A stretch of 64,000 nt of DNA from Xylophilus rhododendri (GCF_009906855.1 NZ_CP047650.1:2046001-2110000); one strand, 5' to 3'; positions 32,800-42,598 are shown, counted from the stretch's first letter. Notes: generated from the letters alone by a model not told the origin. Made by a program: numbers and translations.

Positions 32800-34959
32800 T
32801 CAGCGCGCAGCGTTCTGGTCGGTGATCATCTTCGGCGTGATGAAGACCAGCATCTCGGTCTTGTTGTTCACGTCGGCGCTGTTGCGGAACAACACCCCCA
32901 GGTAGGGGATGTCGCCCAGCAGCGGCACCTTGTTGATGGTAGTGGTCTGCGTCAGCTCGAAGATGCCGCCGATCACCACCGTGCCGCCGTTCTCCACCAG
33001 CACCTGGGTCTTGATGTGCTTGGTGTCGATGGCGATGCCGGCGGTGGTGGTCTCGCCGCGCGAATCCTTGTTGATGTCCAGGTCCAGGATGATGTTGCCT
33101 TCGGGCGTGATCTGGGGCGTGACTTCCAGCTTCAGATTGGCCTTGCGGAAGGCCACCGAGGTGGCGCCGCTGGCCGTCGCCTGCTGGTAGGGGAACTCGG
33201 TGCCCTGCTCGATCAGCGCCTTGGTCTGGTCGGCGGTGACGATGCGCGGGCTCGACACCAGCTTGCCCTTGCCGTCGGCCTCCAGGGCGGAAAGCTCCAG
33301 GTTCAGGAAACGGTTGGCCGAGGCATTGAAGATCGACAGCGCGAAGGTCGCCGCGCTGGTGCCGGTGGCGGTGGTGGCGGGCAGGTTGACGAAGTTCGAG
33401 GTCGTGTCGACCGTGCCGCCCGCGCCGGTGGTGGCCACCACGTTGTTGTAGGTGGTGCCGACCGCCAGCCGGTTGCCGCCGCCCAGGCTGTAGCCCGAGG
33501 TGCCGCCCTGCTGGGTGCGCAGGTCGGAGCTGCCGAGCTTGACGCCCAGCGAGCGGCTGAAGGTGTCGGAGGCCTCGACGATGCGCGCCTCGATCAGCAC
33601 CTGGCGCACCGCCTTGTCCAGCCGGGTGATGAGTTCCTGCACCTGGCGCAACTTCTCGGCCGTGTCGGTCACGAAGAGCTGGTTGGTGCGCGGCTCGGCG
33701 ATCACGCTGCCGCGCTGCGACAGGAATCGCGCGTTGTTGGTGCCGCCGATGGCGGAGGTTGCGCCGGCGGCGCCGGCCAGCGGCACGCCCAGCAGCTGGC
33801 CGACCATGTCGGTGGCCTTGGCGTAGTTGAGCTGGTAGGCCTGGGTGCGCAGCGGCTCCAGGTTCTGGATGGCCTGCAGGGCTTCCAGGTCCTTCCGGGT
33901 GCGCGAGTCGATCTCGTCCTTGGGCGCGATCCACAACACGGTGCCGTTCTTGCGCATGCCCAGGCCCTTGGCGTCCATGATGATCTGCAGGGCCTGGTCC
34001 CAGGGCACGTCCTTCAGCCGCAGCGTCAGGGTGCCGACGACCGTGTCGGAGGTGACGATGTTGAAGTTGGTGAAGTCGGCGATGACCTGCAGCAGCGAAC
34101 GCACGTCGATGCTCTGGAAGTTGAGCGACAGGCGGTCGCCGGTGAAGCCGGGGCCCTGCGTGAGTTTGGTGGGGTCGACCTTCTTGGGCCGCACTTCCAC
34201 CACGAACTGGGTGTCGCTCTGGTAGGCGCTGTGCTCCCAGTCGCCGCGCGGCTCGATGGTCATGCGCACCCGGTCGCCCAGCTGCGAGGTGCTGACGGTC
34301 TGCACCGGGGTGCCGAAGTCGGCCACGTCCATGCGGCGGCGCAGGCCTTCGGGCAGGGAGGACTTGAGGAATTCGACCACCAGGTTGCCGCCCTGCTGGC
34401 GCAGGTCCACGCCGACACGGTTGTTGGGCAGGCTCACCACGATGCGGCCGGTGGCGTCGTCGGCGCGGCGGAAGTCGATGTCGCGCAGCGGCTCGACATC
34501 GCTGGTGGTGGCCTCGGCGAACGAGGGGCGCGGCGCCAGCGTGGCGGCGCCGGCGGCCGAGGGCTCCAGCGAGACCAGCAGCGCATTGCCCTCGATGCGG
34601 GCGGTGTAGGCGGTGGGCCGGCGCAGGTTCAGCACCACCCGGGTGCGGTCACCGGCCTCGACCACGGTGGCCGTGCGCAGGTTGCCCTGGTTCAGGTCGA
34701 CCGAGGGCTTGCCCAGGCCGTTGACGATGCCGGGGAAGTCCAGCGCGATGCGGGCGGGCGACTGGATGGCGAAGCCGGTCGGCAGCGCCTGCGGCGGCGC
34801 CGAGAAGTCGATGCGCAGCAGCTCGCCGCTGCCCTGAGCGAAAGCCGTCATCGACTGGATGCTGGACTGCGCCCATGCACCGGCGCACAACATCCCTCCC
34901 GCCAAGCCTGCCGCGACGCAGCGCAGGAGGCGGCGCACTCGTCCGTGGCATTGAATCAT
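32800..34959 (-). CDS. pilQ: type IV pilus secretin PilQ
   Basis: PilQ forms the outer-membrane pore through which type IV pili extrude. The 719-residue precursor has a signal peptide ending near CAGAWAQSS, one or two AMIN domains (peptidoglycan-binding), the STN/N0 and N1 domains (ISLNFQSIDVRSLLQVIAD-like), and the secretin core with VLIEARIVEASDTF and VPLLGDIPYLGVLFRN. The stop lies 40 bases before the Ig-like lipoprotein start; the start overlaps the pilP stop by 4 bases. Confidence 0.96.
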   Translation of the reverse strand: MIQCHGRVRRLLRCVAAGLAGGMLCAGAWAQSSIQSMTAFAQGSGELLRIDFSAPPQALPTGFAIQSPARIALDFPGIVNGLGKPSVDLNQGNLRTATVVEAGDRTRVVLNLRRPTAYTARIEGNALLVSLEPSAAGAATLAPRPSFAEATTSDVEPLRDIDFRRADDATGRIVVSLPNNRVGVDLRQQGGNLVVEFLKSSLPEGLRRRMDVADFGTPVQTVSTSQLGDRVRMTIEPRGDWEHSAYQSDTQFVVEVRPKKVDPTKLTQGPGFTGDRLSLNFQSIDVRSLLQVIADFTNFNIVTSDTVVGTLTLRLKDVPWDQALQIIMDAKGLGMRKNGTVLWIAPKDEIDSRTRKDLEALQAIQNLEPLRTQAYQLNYAKATDMVGQLLGVPLAGAAGATSAIGGTNNARFLSQRGSVIAEPRTNQLFVTDTAEKLRQVQELITRLDKAVRQVLIEARIVEASDTFSRSLGVKLGSSDLRTQQGGTSGYSLGGGNRLAVGTTYNNVVATTGAGGTVDTTSNFVNLPATTATGTSAATFALSIFNASANRFLNLELSALEADGKGKLVSSPRIVTADQTKALIEQGTEFPYQQATASGATSVAFRKANLKLEVTPQITPEGNIILDLDINKDSRGETTTAGIAIDTKHIKTQVLVENGGTVVIGGIFELTQTTTINKVPLLGDIPYLGVLFRNSADVNNKTEMLVFITPKMITDQNAAR

Positions 34960-35504
34960 TTCGTTATCTCCTGAAGCTGCAGGCTCGTGTTGCGCTCGAT
35001 CCAGTCGCCGCCCGGGTCCTGGACGACCTCACGGATGCGGGTTTCGGTTTCGGTAATGGAGGTGATGCGGCCGAAGTTCTGGCCCAGGTGTTCGCCGATG
35101 CGCACCTGGTAGAGCAGCGTGCCGACCTTGATCAGCGCGGCCGGCCGGCCGTCCTTCTGCAGGCTGCCGACCATGGTCAGGCCGTCGAGCGGATAGGCTT
35201 CGAGCGGCTCCTTGCGGCGCGCCAGCTCGGGCGCCAGCAGCACGGTGTCGCTGGCGCTGCGTTTGGTGTCGCGCTGCAGGGCCTGGGTGAGTTTCTCGGC
35301 GCTGAAGGGGTCGACCGCACCGCCCTGCAGATAGTCGGCGGGGGTGAACTCCTTGGGCGGGCTGAGCGGCGGCACGCGGGTGCGGGCCTGGGCGCGCTGC
35401 TCGGTCATCCAGGTGCTCAGGTCTTCGTCCACCGCGTCGCCGCAGGCCGACAGCAGGCTGGCCAGCGGCAGCAGGCACAGGGCCAGGAGGGGCAGGCGCC
35501 TCAT
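34956..35504 (-). CDS. pilP: type IV pilus assembly lipoprotein PilP
   Basis: PilP is an inner-membrane lipoprotein that links the PilMNO alignment complex to PilQ. The 182-residue precursor has a lipobox LLSAC, a disordered segment, and the beta-sandwich domain with LDGLTMVGSLQKDGRPAALI and VRIGEHLGQNFGRI. Its ends overlap pilO and pilQ by 4 bases each. Confidence 0.94.
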   Translation of the reverse strand: MRRLPLLALCLLPLASLLSACGDAVDEDLSTWMTEQRAQARTRVPPLSPPKEFTPADYLQGGAVDPFSAEKLTQALQRDTKRSASDTVLLAPELARRKEPLEAYPLDGLTMVGSLQKDGRPAALIKVGTLLYQVRIGEHLGQNFGRITSITETETRIREVVQDPGGDWIERNTSLQLQEITK

Positions 35505-36169
35505 TTCTTGGCTCCCGCGGCGGCCTTGCGCTGGGCCTCGATCTCTTCCTGGTCGAGGTAGCGGAAGGTGCGCGCCGTGACGTCCATGGCCAGCAGGCCT
35601 TCCTTGGTCGGCGTGATGGAGAGGTTGTCCAGCGTGACGATGCGCGAGAGATGGGCCACATCGGCGGTGAAGGCGCCCATGTCGTGGTAGCGGCCGGTCA
35701 CGCGGACCTGGATGGGCAGCTCGGCGTAGTAGTCACGCACCTGCACATTGCCCGGGCGGAACAGCTCGAACTGCAGGCTGCGGCCCAGGCCCGCCTGGTT
35801 GATGTCGGACAGCAGGGCATCCATCTCGGCCTTGCTGGGCAGCTGCTTTTCCAGCTGGTTCACATAGACGCGGATCTGCTCGCGCTGGGTCTTCAGGGCC
35901 TGCAGGTTGATCGCCTTGGCCATCTTGACCTCGTAATCATGGCGCAGCACGGTTTCCTTGGCGACTTCCTCGTCGAGCTGGGTCTGGAAATCGCTCAGCC
36001 ACACATACCAGGCCACGCCGACCACGGCCAGCGCGATCAGCAGGTAGACCAGAAAGCGCGGCGCCGCCGGCCAGACGGAGGGGTCCTTGGGATCGAGCCC
36101 GCGGAACTGGCTCTGCAGCCGCTCCGACAGCTCGGCGAAATCGATTTTGGAGAAAGACGAGGTGGCCAT
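35501..36169 (-). CDS. pilO: type IV pilus assembly protein PilO
   Basis: The 222-residue bitopic membrane protein has one helix (FLVYLLIALAVVGVAWYVW, around 45-65), a coiled-coil region and the ferredoxin-like domain. PilO dimerises with PilN in the periplasm to align PilQ with the motor. PSKAEMDALLSDINQAG and RDYYAELPIQVRVTG are typical. It follows pilN by 16 bases. Confidence 0.94.
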   Translation of the reverse strand: MATSSFSKIDFAELSERLQSQFRGLDPKDPSVWPAAPRFLVYLLIALAVVGVAWYVWLSDFQTQLDEEVAKETVLRHDYEVKMAKAINLQALKTQREQIRVYVNQLEKQLPSKAEMDALLSDINQAGLGRSLQFELFRPGNVQVRDYYAELPIQVRVTGRYHDMGAFTADVAHLSRIVTLDNLSITPTKEGLLAMDVTARTFRYLDQEEIEAQRKAAAGAKK

Positions 36170-36185
36170 GGCGGATACGTCTTTG

Positions 36186-36836
36186 TCAGCGTGCCGGCGC
36201 CGGCACGGCGGCGGCGGCGGGCGCGGCAGGCTTGGCGGCGGCCGGATTGGCGGCGTTGGCGGCGGCCTGCATCTCGCTGGAGCGCAGCAGCCGCACCGAA
36301 ATCGTGAAGTTGGCCACCCGGCGCTGGTCGCGCGGGCCGAGGGTGACCGAGCCGGTGACGATCTCGATCAGCTGCGGCTTGGCGAAATACGGCGTGTTGT
36401 TGCCCAGGTTGCGCAGCAGCTCGGACACCCGTTCGTTGCTCTGGGCCGAACCCTTGAGGGTGACGGTCTGGTCGACCTGGCGCATGTCGGTGAGGTAGAC
36501 GCCGTCGGGCAGCTCGCGCACCAGCTCGTTGAGCAAATAGACCTGCAGGTTGCGGTCGGACTGCAGGTCTTCCACCGCCTTCTGGCGCGCACGCAGGGCG
36601 GTGATCTCCTGCTCGATGGTGGCGATCTCCTTGATCTGGCCTTCGAGCGTGCGGATGGCGCCTTGCAGCGTCTGGTTGCGCAGCTGCTGGTCGTCCAGCC
36701 GGGTCTGGAAATAGAAATACACGCCGGCCGACAGCAGCGCGCCGACCAGCACCGCGGCACCGGCCGCGCCGTTGAACGCGTCCTTGCGGCGCTTGCGGGC
36801 GGCCTCGCGGTGCGGCAGCAGGTTGATCAGGATCAC
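36186..36836 (-). CDS. pilN: type IV pilus assembly protein PilN
   Basis: The 216-residue protein starts MILINLLPHREAARKRRK, the cytoplasmic PilM-binding tail of PilN (INLLPHRE). One membrane helix (residues 23-42) and a coiled coil precede the periplasmic domain. The C-terminus is Ala/Pro-rich. It overlaps the pilM stop by 4 bases. Confidence 0.95.
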   Translation of the reverse strand: MILINLLPHREAARKRRKDAFNGAAGAAVLVGALLSAGVYFYFQTRLDDQQLRNQTLQGAIRTLEGQIKEIATIEQEITALRARQKAVEDLQSDRNLQVYLLNELVRELPDGVYLTDMRQVDQTVTLKGSAQSNERVSELLRNLGNNTPYFAKPQLIEIVTGSVTLGPRDQRRVANFTISVRLLRSSEMQAAANAANPAAAKPAAPAAAAVPAPAR

Positions 36837-37915
36837 TGCAGGAACCTCCGCATCGCCAGGCCGCAGGCCGTCAGATAGGAGGACGCATCACGCAACGTGC
36901 GGCTCGATGAGCGCACACCGGCGCCCACCGTCATGCCCTCGAAGGGATTGGCGATGGCGCAGGGGAAACCCGTCTGGGTGGCCACCGACTCCGGCAGGCC
37001 CGGCAGCGACGCGGAGCCGCCCGCCAGCAGGACATGGTCGACCCGGTTGTAGGGCGTGCTGGTGAAGAAGAACTGCAGCGCCCGCACGATTTCGCCGGCG
37101 GTGTTCTCGACGAAGGGTGCCAGCACGGCGGTGGAATAGTCGTCCGGCAGGTCGGCGTTGCGCTTCTTGATCTCGGCCTCCTCGGCGCTGAAGCCGTACT
37201 GGCGCACGATCATCTGGGTGAGCTGGCTGCCGCCGAAGGCCTGGTCGCGCTCGTAGACCACCTCGTCGTTGCGCACCACCTGCAGGCTGCTGCCCACGCC
37301 GCCGATCTTGAGCAGGGCGACCATGGAGTCCTGGCCGCTGTGCGGCAGGGTCTCGATCAGGCGGGCGGCGGCCAAGCGGGCGGCATAGGACTCGATGTCC
37401 AGGATCACCGGCTTCAGGCCGGCGGCTTCGGCCAGGCCCTGGCGGTCCTGCACCTTCTCCTTGCGGGAGGCGGCGATCAGCACCTCGATGTCCTCGATCG
37501 CGCCGGGGCTGGCGCCGACCACGCAGAAATCCAGGCTCACTTCGTCGAGCGAAAAGGGGATGTACTGGCTGGCCTCGGATTCGACCTGCACTTCGAGGTC
37601 GTTCTCGTTGAGCCCGCCCGGCAGCACGATCTTCTTGGTGATGACCGCGGAGGACGGCAAGGCCATCGCCACGTTGCGGGTGCGGGTGCCGCTTTTCTTG
37701 ACCAGGCGGCGCAAGGCCTCGGCCACGTCGTCGAAACGCTCGACGTTGCCGTCGACGATCCAGCCCTTTTCCAGGACTTCGATCGCACAGCGCTCCAGGG
37801 TCAAGGTGCCGTCCTTCGCACGGCCCAGCTCCACCAGCTTGATGCTGGACGAGCTGATGTCTATGCCCAGGAGCGGCGCGGCCTGGCGGCTAAAGGGCAA
37901 AGCCAGCGAAATCAA
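36833..37915 (-). CDS. pilM: type IV pilus assembly ATPase-like protein PilM
   Basis: PilM is an actin-like cytoplasmic protein that docks PilN and the pilus motors. I chose a TTG start at 37915: it gives 360 residues beginning (M)ISLALPFSRQAAPLLGID, the family start, and is preceded by AAGGTG 5 bases away. Actin-fold motifs GIDISSSSIKLVELG, DIESYAARLAA and LLAGGSASLPGL are present. An ATG 51-55 bases upstream would add 18 residues unlike the family. The gene heads the pilMNOPQ operon. Confidence 0.9.
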   Translation of the reverse strand: MISLALPFSRQAAPLLGIDISSSSIKLVELGRAKDGTLTLERCAIEVLEKGWIVDGNVERFDDVAEALRRLVKKSGTRTRNVAMALPSSAVITKKIVLPGGLNENDLEVQVESEASQYIPFSLDEVSLDFCVVGASPGAIEDIEVLIAASRKEKVQDRQGLAEAAGLKPVILDIESYAARLAAARLIETLPHSGQDSMVALLKIGGVGSSLQVVRNDEVVYERDQAFGGSQLTQMIVRQYGFSAEEAEIKKRNADLPDDYSTAVLAPFVENTAGEIVRALQFFFTSTPYNRVDHVLLAGGSASLPGLPESVATQTGFPCAIANPFEGMTVGAGVRSSSRTLRDASSYLTACGLAMRRFLQ

Positions 37916-38139
37916 TGAGGCACCTTGCTCAACATTTTTATGAAACAAAACGCTAACGGTACGCCGCATCCTATCAGCACCGTCAGACACCATGACCAAT
38001 TCGCCACCGCGCATCCGGAGAACGCGCGGCGCCAAAACAACATCGGCGCGGGCGGTTTGCGGCGGAAGTGCTCGCCCACGCCTGACAGTTGCTGACATCC
38101 CTCCCACAGTTCCGACGAATCGCCGCCTCCCCGGATTTC

Positions 38140-38145
38140 TATAAT
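38140..38145 (+). promoter_or_regulatory. candidate -10 element of mrcA
   Basis: A perfect TATAAT lies 25 bases before the mrcA ATG at 38171. No convincing -35 is seen at 16-18 bases. An ATG within this box (38144) is in frame with mrcA, but it would precede the transcription start and is therefore unlikely to be used. Confidence 0.5.
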
Positions 38146-38170
38146 GCCGGGTTACCCAACGCGAGACGCC

Positions 38171-40585
38171 ATGGCCACCGAACCCCGCGAGCCCCGCGAA
38201 ACCTCCCCCGGCCGCAAGGCCAGCAAGCCCCCTGCTCCCCGCTCCTGGTGGTACTGGCCGCTGCGTGTGCTGCTCGGCTGCGTCGGCCTGGCCGTGGCGC
38301 TGGTGCTGGCCGCGACACTGACGGTGGGCGTGGCCCTGGCCGTGGCCTATCCCAACCTGCCCGACATCTCCGACCTGGCCGACTACCGGCCCAAGCTGCC
38401 GCTGCGTGTGTTCTCCACCGAAGGCGCGCTGCTCGGCGAGTTCGGCGAGGAGCGGCGCAACCTCACGCCGATCGCCGACATCCCGCAGGTGATGAAGAAC
38501 GCCGTGCTGGCGGCGGAAGACGCGCGTTTCTACAACCACGGCGGCGTCGATTACGTGGGCGTGCTGCGCGCCGGCCTGGCCAACGTGAACCGGGCCAAGA
38601 GCCAGGGCGCCTCCACCATCACCATGCAGGTGGCGCGCAACGTCTATCTCTCTTCCGAGAAAACCTTCACCCGCAAGATCTACGAGCTGCTGCTCACGCT
38701 CAAGCTGGAACACATGCTCTCGAAGGACCAGATCCTCGAGATCTACATGAACCAGATCTACCTGGGCAACCGCGCCTACGGCTTCGCCGCCGCCTGCGAG
38801 GCCTATTTCGGCAAACCGCTGCAGAAGATCACCATCGCCGAGGCCGCCATGCTGGCGGGCCTGCCCAAGGCGCCCACCGCCAACAACCCGATCAACAACC
38901 CGCGCCGCGCCCGCGCCCGGCAGCTCTACATCATCGACCGCATGGCCGAGAACGGCTTCATCGACCGCGACGACGCCGCCACCGCCAAGGCCGAGGAACT
39001 GCACCTGCGCAACGCCAGCGACAACAACCGGGTGCATGCCGAGTACATCGCCGAGATGGTGCGCCAGATGGTGTTCAACCAGTACGGCAACGATGCCTAC
39101 ACCCGCGGCCTGAACGTCTACACCACCGTCAGCGCCGGCGACCAGGAGGCCGCGTACAAGGCGCTGCGCAAGGGCCTGATGGACTACGAACGCCGCCAGA
39201 TCTACCGCGGCCCCGAGCAGTTCATCGACCTGCCCTCCGACCCCAAGGAAGTCGACGAGGCGGTGGACGACGCCCTGGCCGACCATCCCGACAACGGCGA
39301 CGTGCTTTCGGCCGTGGTGCTCGATGCCGGCCCCAAGCGGGTGGTGGCGGTGCGTGCCGACGGCGACCGGGTGGAGATCACCGGCGATGGCCTCAAACCC
39401 GCCCAGTCGGGCCTCAGCGACAAGGCCGGCCCCAACATCCGCATCCGCCGCGGCGCGGTGATCCGGGTGGTGCGCACGCCCAAGGGCAGCTTCGAGATCA
39501 CCCAGATCCCCGAGATCGAAGGCGCCTTCGTGGCGCTGGATCCACGCAGCGGCGCGCTCAAGGCCCTGGTCGGCGGTTTCGACTTCGGCAAGAACAAGTT
39601 CAACCACGTGACCCAGGCCTGGCGCCAGCCGGGCTCCAGCTTCAAGCCCTTCATCTACTCGGCCTCGCTGGAAAAGGGCTTCACGCCGGCCACCGTCATC
39701 AACGACGCGCCGCTGTACTTCGACGCCGGCACCACCGGCGGCCAGCCCTGGGAGCCGAAGAACTACGGCGGCGGCTACGACGGCCCGATGACCATGCGCC
39801 ACGCGCTGGAGAAGTCCAAGAACCTGGTCTCGATCCGCATCCTGCAGTCCATCGGCACCAAGTACGCACAGGACTGGATCACCCGTTTCGGCTTCGACAA
39901 GGAAAAGCACCCCGCCTACCTGCCGATGGCGCTGGGCGCCGGCTCGGTCACGCCGATGCAGATGGCCGCGGCCTATTCGGTGTTCGCCAACGGCGGCCAC
40001 CGGCTCAACCCCTGGCTGATCGCCAAGGTGGTCGACCAGAAGGGCCGCGTGCTGCTGGAAACCCGGCCGCCTGCGCTCGACGCCAGCAACCAGGTGATCG
40101 AGCCGCGCAACGCCTTCATCATCGACAGCCTGCTGAACTCCGTGGCCCGCGTGGGCACGGCCGCACGCACCCAGGCCATGCTGAAGCGCCCGGACATCTA
40201 CGGCAAGACCGGCACCACCAACGATTCCATGGACGCCTGGTTCGCTGGCTTCCAGCCCACCCTGGCGGCCATCAGCTGGATCGGCTACGACACGCCGCGC
40301 AACATGGGCGACCGCGAAACCGGCGGCGGCCTGAGCCTGCCGGTGTGGGTCAACTTCATGGAATATGCGCTGCAGGGCGTGCCGGTGCAGGAATACCAGC
40401 CCCCGGCCGGCGTGGTGAACAACGGCGGCGAATGGTTCTACGAGGAATACGCGCGCAACGGCGGCATTCCGAGCCTGGGCGGCGATCCGGGTGCTGCGCC
40501 GACCGGCGCCACGCCGGATGCCGCGGTGCCGGCCGCGCCGCCGGCCACCGAAGAGCGCAACAAGATCCTCGACCTGTTCCGCTGA
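38171..40585 (+). CDS. mrcA: penicillin-binding protein 1A, bifunctional transglycosylase/transpeptidase
   Basis: This class A PBP polymerises and cross-links peptidoglycan in the periplasm. The 804-residue protein has a cytoplasmic tail, one membrane helix (about 30-60), the GT51 domain (EDARFYNHGGVDYVG, GASTITMQVARN, IYMNQIYLGNRAYG) and the transpeptidase domain with active-site PGSSFKPFIYS, SKNLVS and KTGTTND. The C-terminal tail is Ala/Pro-rich. The gene is divergent from pilM, the usual arrangement. Confidence 0.96.
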   Translation: MATEPREPRETSPGRKASKPPAPRSWWYWPLRVLLGCVGLAVALVLAATLTVGVALAVAYPNLPDISDLADYRPKLPLRVFSTEGALLGEFGEERRNLTPIADIPQVMKNAVLAAEDARFYNHGGVDYVGVLRAGLANVNRAKSQGASTITMQVARNVYLSSEKTFTRKIYELLLTLKLEHMLSKDQILEIYMNQIYLGNRAYGFAAACEAYFGKPLQKITIAEAAMLAGLPKAPTANNPINNPRRARARQLYIIDRMAENGFIDRDDAATAKAEELHLRNASDNNRVHAEYIAEMVRQMVFNQYGNDAYTRGLNVYTTVSAGDQEAAYKALRKGLMDYERRQIYRGPEQFIDLPSDPKEVDEAVDDALADHPDNGDVLSAVVLDAGPKRVVAVRADGDRVEITGDGLKPAQSGLSDKAGPNIRIRRGAVIRVVRTPKGSFEITQIPEIEGAFVALDPRSGALKALVGGFDFGKNKFNHVTQAWRQPGSSFKPFIYSASLEKGFTPATVINDAPLYFDAGTTGGQPWEPKNYGGGYDGPMTMRHALEKSKNLVSIRILQSIGTKYAQDWITRFGFDKEKHPAYLPMALGAGSVTPMQMAAAYSVFANGGHRLNPWLIAKVVDQKGRVLLETRPPALDASNQVIEPRNAFIIDSLLNSVARVGTAARTQAMLKRPDIYGKTGTTNDSMDAWFAGFQPTLAAISWIGYDTPRNMGDRETGGGLSLPVWVNFMEYALQGVPVQEYQPPAGVVNNGGEWFYEEYARNGGIPSLGGDPGAAPTGATPDAAVPAAPPATEERNKILDLFR

Positions 40586-40592
40586 ACGGCGT

Positions 40593-40916
40593 CTAGAAGG
40601 CCAGGCTCAGTCCCGACTGGGCGCTGGCCTCGCGGCTCAGGATCTGCAGCATCTCGCCCTGGCCCTTGGTGTCGGTCCAGGCGCCTTCCTGCCATTTGAA
40701 GTGGTAGCCGCCGGACTTGGCCGCCAGCCACATCTCGTGCAGCGGCTTCTGCTGGTTCAGCACGATCTGGCTGCCGTTGGCAAAGGACAGGGTCACCATG
40801 CCGCCGGCGCGCTGGGCGTCGATGTCGGCATCGGTCTCGTCGTTGAAGCGGTCGCAGCTGGCCTCGACATGCCTCAGCAACAGCTCGGCAAGGTTCAGGA
40901 ACTCGAGGTCGGTCAT
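40593..40916 (-). CDS. cyaY: frataxin-like iron donor/regulator CyaY
   Basis: The 107-residue protein starts [18 protein letters not shown]. It carries the acidic first helix ([12 protein letters not shown]) that binds iron, the beta-sheet core [16 protein letters not shown], and [16 protein letters not shown], which is diagnostic of CyaY. The family modulates iron-sulfur cluster assembly by IscS. The ATG at 40916 gives the normal length. It is convergent with mrcA and divergent from lptM 15 bases away. Confidence 0.94.
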   Translation of the reverse strand: MTDLEFLNLAELLLRHVEASCDRFNDETDADIDAQRAGGMVTLSFANGSQIVLNQQKPLHEMWLAAKSGGYHFKWQEGAWTDTKGQGEMLQILSREASAQSGLSLAF

Positions 40917-40931
40917 TACTACAATCTGCTG

Positions 40932-41213
40932 ATGTTGAAAGTGCCGCAAATTCTAGTCAGGGCCATCACCCTTGTCGGCGGGGTGGCTGTATTGGCGGCC
41001 TGCGGACAGAAGGGCCCGCTGGTCCTGCCGACCGAAGTGGCCGCGCGGCAGCGCGCCACGATGGTCCAGACCCTCAAGCCCGACTGGGCACGCAGCCGCG
41101 ATACGGGCGCGGGCAAACCGGCGGCGGCCGCCGCCGCACCGGCCGAGCCGGAAGCCAACGTCACGCCGCCGACCCCCACCGACCTGGTGCCCGAATCCTT
41201 GATGACGCAATAA
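40932..41213 (+). CDS. lptM: LptM-type small lipoprotein
   Basis: The 93-residue precursor has a signal peptide ending in the lipobox [14 protein letters not shown], the hallmark of LptM (YifL family), which assists LptD maturation in the outer membrane. The rest is disordered, rich in Ala and Pro. The gene precedes lysA, as in many proteobacteria. The start ATG is 15 bases from the divergent cyaY start. Confidence 0.88.
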   Translation: MLKVPQILVRAITLVGGVAVLAACGQKGPLVLPTEVAARQRATMVQTLKPDWARSRDTGAGKPAAAAAAPAEPEANVTPPTPTDLVPESLMTQ

Positions 41214-41228
41214 GACCGGCCCGGCCGG

Positions 41229-41254
41229 CACGATCGAGGCGATCGTGTTCTTTC
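41229..41254 (+). terminator. intrinsic terminator between lptM and lysA
   Basis: The inverted repeat CACGATCG-AGG-CGATCGTG (8-bp stem, 3-base loop) is followed by TTCTTTC. It lies 15 bases after the lptM stop and 23 bases before the lysA ATG, and probably attenuates read-through rather than fully separating the genes. Confidence 0.65.
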
Positions 41255-41276
41255 GACCCCTTCTTCTTTTCACGCC

Positions 41277-42560
41277 ATGATCCCCTCCCCCCTGCCGGGC
41301 GCGCCGCAGCTCGCCTACCGTGACGACGCTCTGCACCTGGAAGACGTCGCCCTGGCCGATCTGGCCCGCAGCCACGGCACGCCCCTCTACGTGTATTCCA
41401 AGGCCGCGATGCTGGGAGCGCTGGCCGCCTACCAGCGCGGCTTCGCGGGCCGCGAGGTGCAGATCTGCTACGCCATGAAGGCCAACTCGACCCTGGGCGT
41501 GCTGCAGCTGTTCGCCCGCGCCGGCTGCGGCTTCGACATCGTCTCCGGCGGCGAACTGCGCCGGGTGCTGGCCGCGGGCGGCGAGGCGGCCAAGGTGATC
41601 TTTTCCGGCGTCGGCAAGACGCAAGCCGAAATGCGCGAGGCGCTGGCCGCCGGCATCGGCTGCTTCAACGTGGAGAGCGAGGCCGAGATCGACGTGCTCG
41701 ACGCCGTCGCCCGCGAGATGGGCGCGGTCGCGCCGATCAGCATCCGGGTCAATCCCAACGTCGATCCCAAGACGCATCCCTACATCTCCACCGGCCTGAA
41801 GGGCAACAAGTTCGGCGTGGCGCACGAACGCGCGGTGGCGGTCTACCAGCATGCGGCCGCACTGCCCGGCCTGCGGGTGCTGGGCATCGACTGCCACATC
41901 GGCTCGCAGATCACCGAGGAGACGCCCTACCTCGACGCCATGGACCGGGTGCTCGACCTGGTCGCGGCCATCGAGGCCCAGGGCATCCGCCTGCACCACA
42001 TCGATTTCGGCGGCGGCCTGGGCATCGACTACCAGGGCGACACGCCGCCCGCCGCCGACGCCCTCTGGACCCGGCTGCTGGCCAGGCTCGACGCCCGCGG
42101 CTACGGCCAGCGCAAGCTGCTGATCGAGCCCGGCCGCTCGCTGGTGGGCAATGCCGGCGTCTGCCTGACCGAGGTGCTCTACAACAAGCCCGGCGAAAGC
42201 AAGAACTTCTGCATCGTCGATGCCGCCATGAACGACCTGCCGCGGCCGGCCATGTACCAGGCCTATCACGCCATCGTGCCCCTGCGCCTGCCCGCCGCGG
42301 GCGCGGCGACGACGACGGTGGACGTGGTCGGCCCCGTCTGCGAAAGCGGCGACTGGCTGGGCCGCGACCGCGTGCTGTCGGTGCGGCCGGGCGACCATCT
42401 CGCGGTGCTGTCGGCCGGCGCGTACTGCATGAGCATGGCCAGCAACTACAACTCGCGCGGCCGCGGCGCGGAAGTGCTGGTGGACGGCGCGGTGGCCCAT
42501 CTCATCCGCCAACGCGAGACCAGCGAAGACCAGATGCGCGGCGAACGCCTGCCGGACTGA
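41277..42560 (+). CDS. lysA: diaminopimelate decarboxylase
   Basis: LysA decarboxylates meso-diaminopimelate to lysine with PLP. The 427-residue fold III enzyme has the PLP lysine in CYAMKANST near residue 66, GGGLGIDYQG, EPGRSLVGNAG and VCESGDWLGRDR, and the C-terminal YCMSMASNYNSR. Length and motif order are normal. Confidence 0.96.
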   Translation: MIPSPLPGAPQLAYRDDALHLEDVALADLARSHGTPLYVYSKAAMLGALAAYQRGFAGREVQICYAMKANSTLGVLQLFARAGCGFDIVSGGELRRVLAAGGEAAKVIFSGVGKTQAEMREALAAGIGCFNVESEAEIDVLDAVAREMGAVAPISIRVNPNVDPKTHPYISTGLKGNKFGVAHERAVAVYQHAAALPGLRVLGIDCHIGSQITEETPYLDAMDRVLDLVAAIEAQGIRLHHIDFGGGLGIDYQGDTPPAADALWTRLLARLDARGYGQRKLLIEPGRSLVGNAGVCLTEVLYNKPGESKNFCIVDAAMNDLPRPAMYQAYHAIVPLRLPAAGAATTTVDVVGPVCESGDWLGRDRVLSVRPGDHLAVLSAGAYCMSMASNYNSRGRGAEVLVDGAVAHLIRQRETSEDQMRGERLPD

Positions 42561-42566
42561 GATCGC

Positions 42567-42590
42567 GGGCCGGCTTCGGCCGGACCCCTT
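42567..42590 (+). terminator. hairpin downstream of lysA
   Basis: Six bases after the lysA stop, the inverted repeat CCGGC-TTCG-GCCGG forms a 5-bp stem with a UUCG tetraloop; outer GGG and CCC can extend it around a bulged A. There is no immediate U-tract, but a TTTT follows at 42597-42600. It probably ends the lysA transcript before the next promoter. Confidence 0.55.
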
Positions 42591-42598
42591 GCCGACTT

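Noticed and set aside
38144..38170. Upstream ATG for mrcA at 38144
   Set aside because: It lies inside the TATAAT -10 element, so it would precede the transcript start.
36833..40000. Very long minus-strand frame containing pilM and running across mrcA
   Set aside because: Only the last 360 codons are pilM; the rest is antisense to mrcA, which carries complete catalytic motifs.
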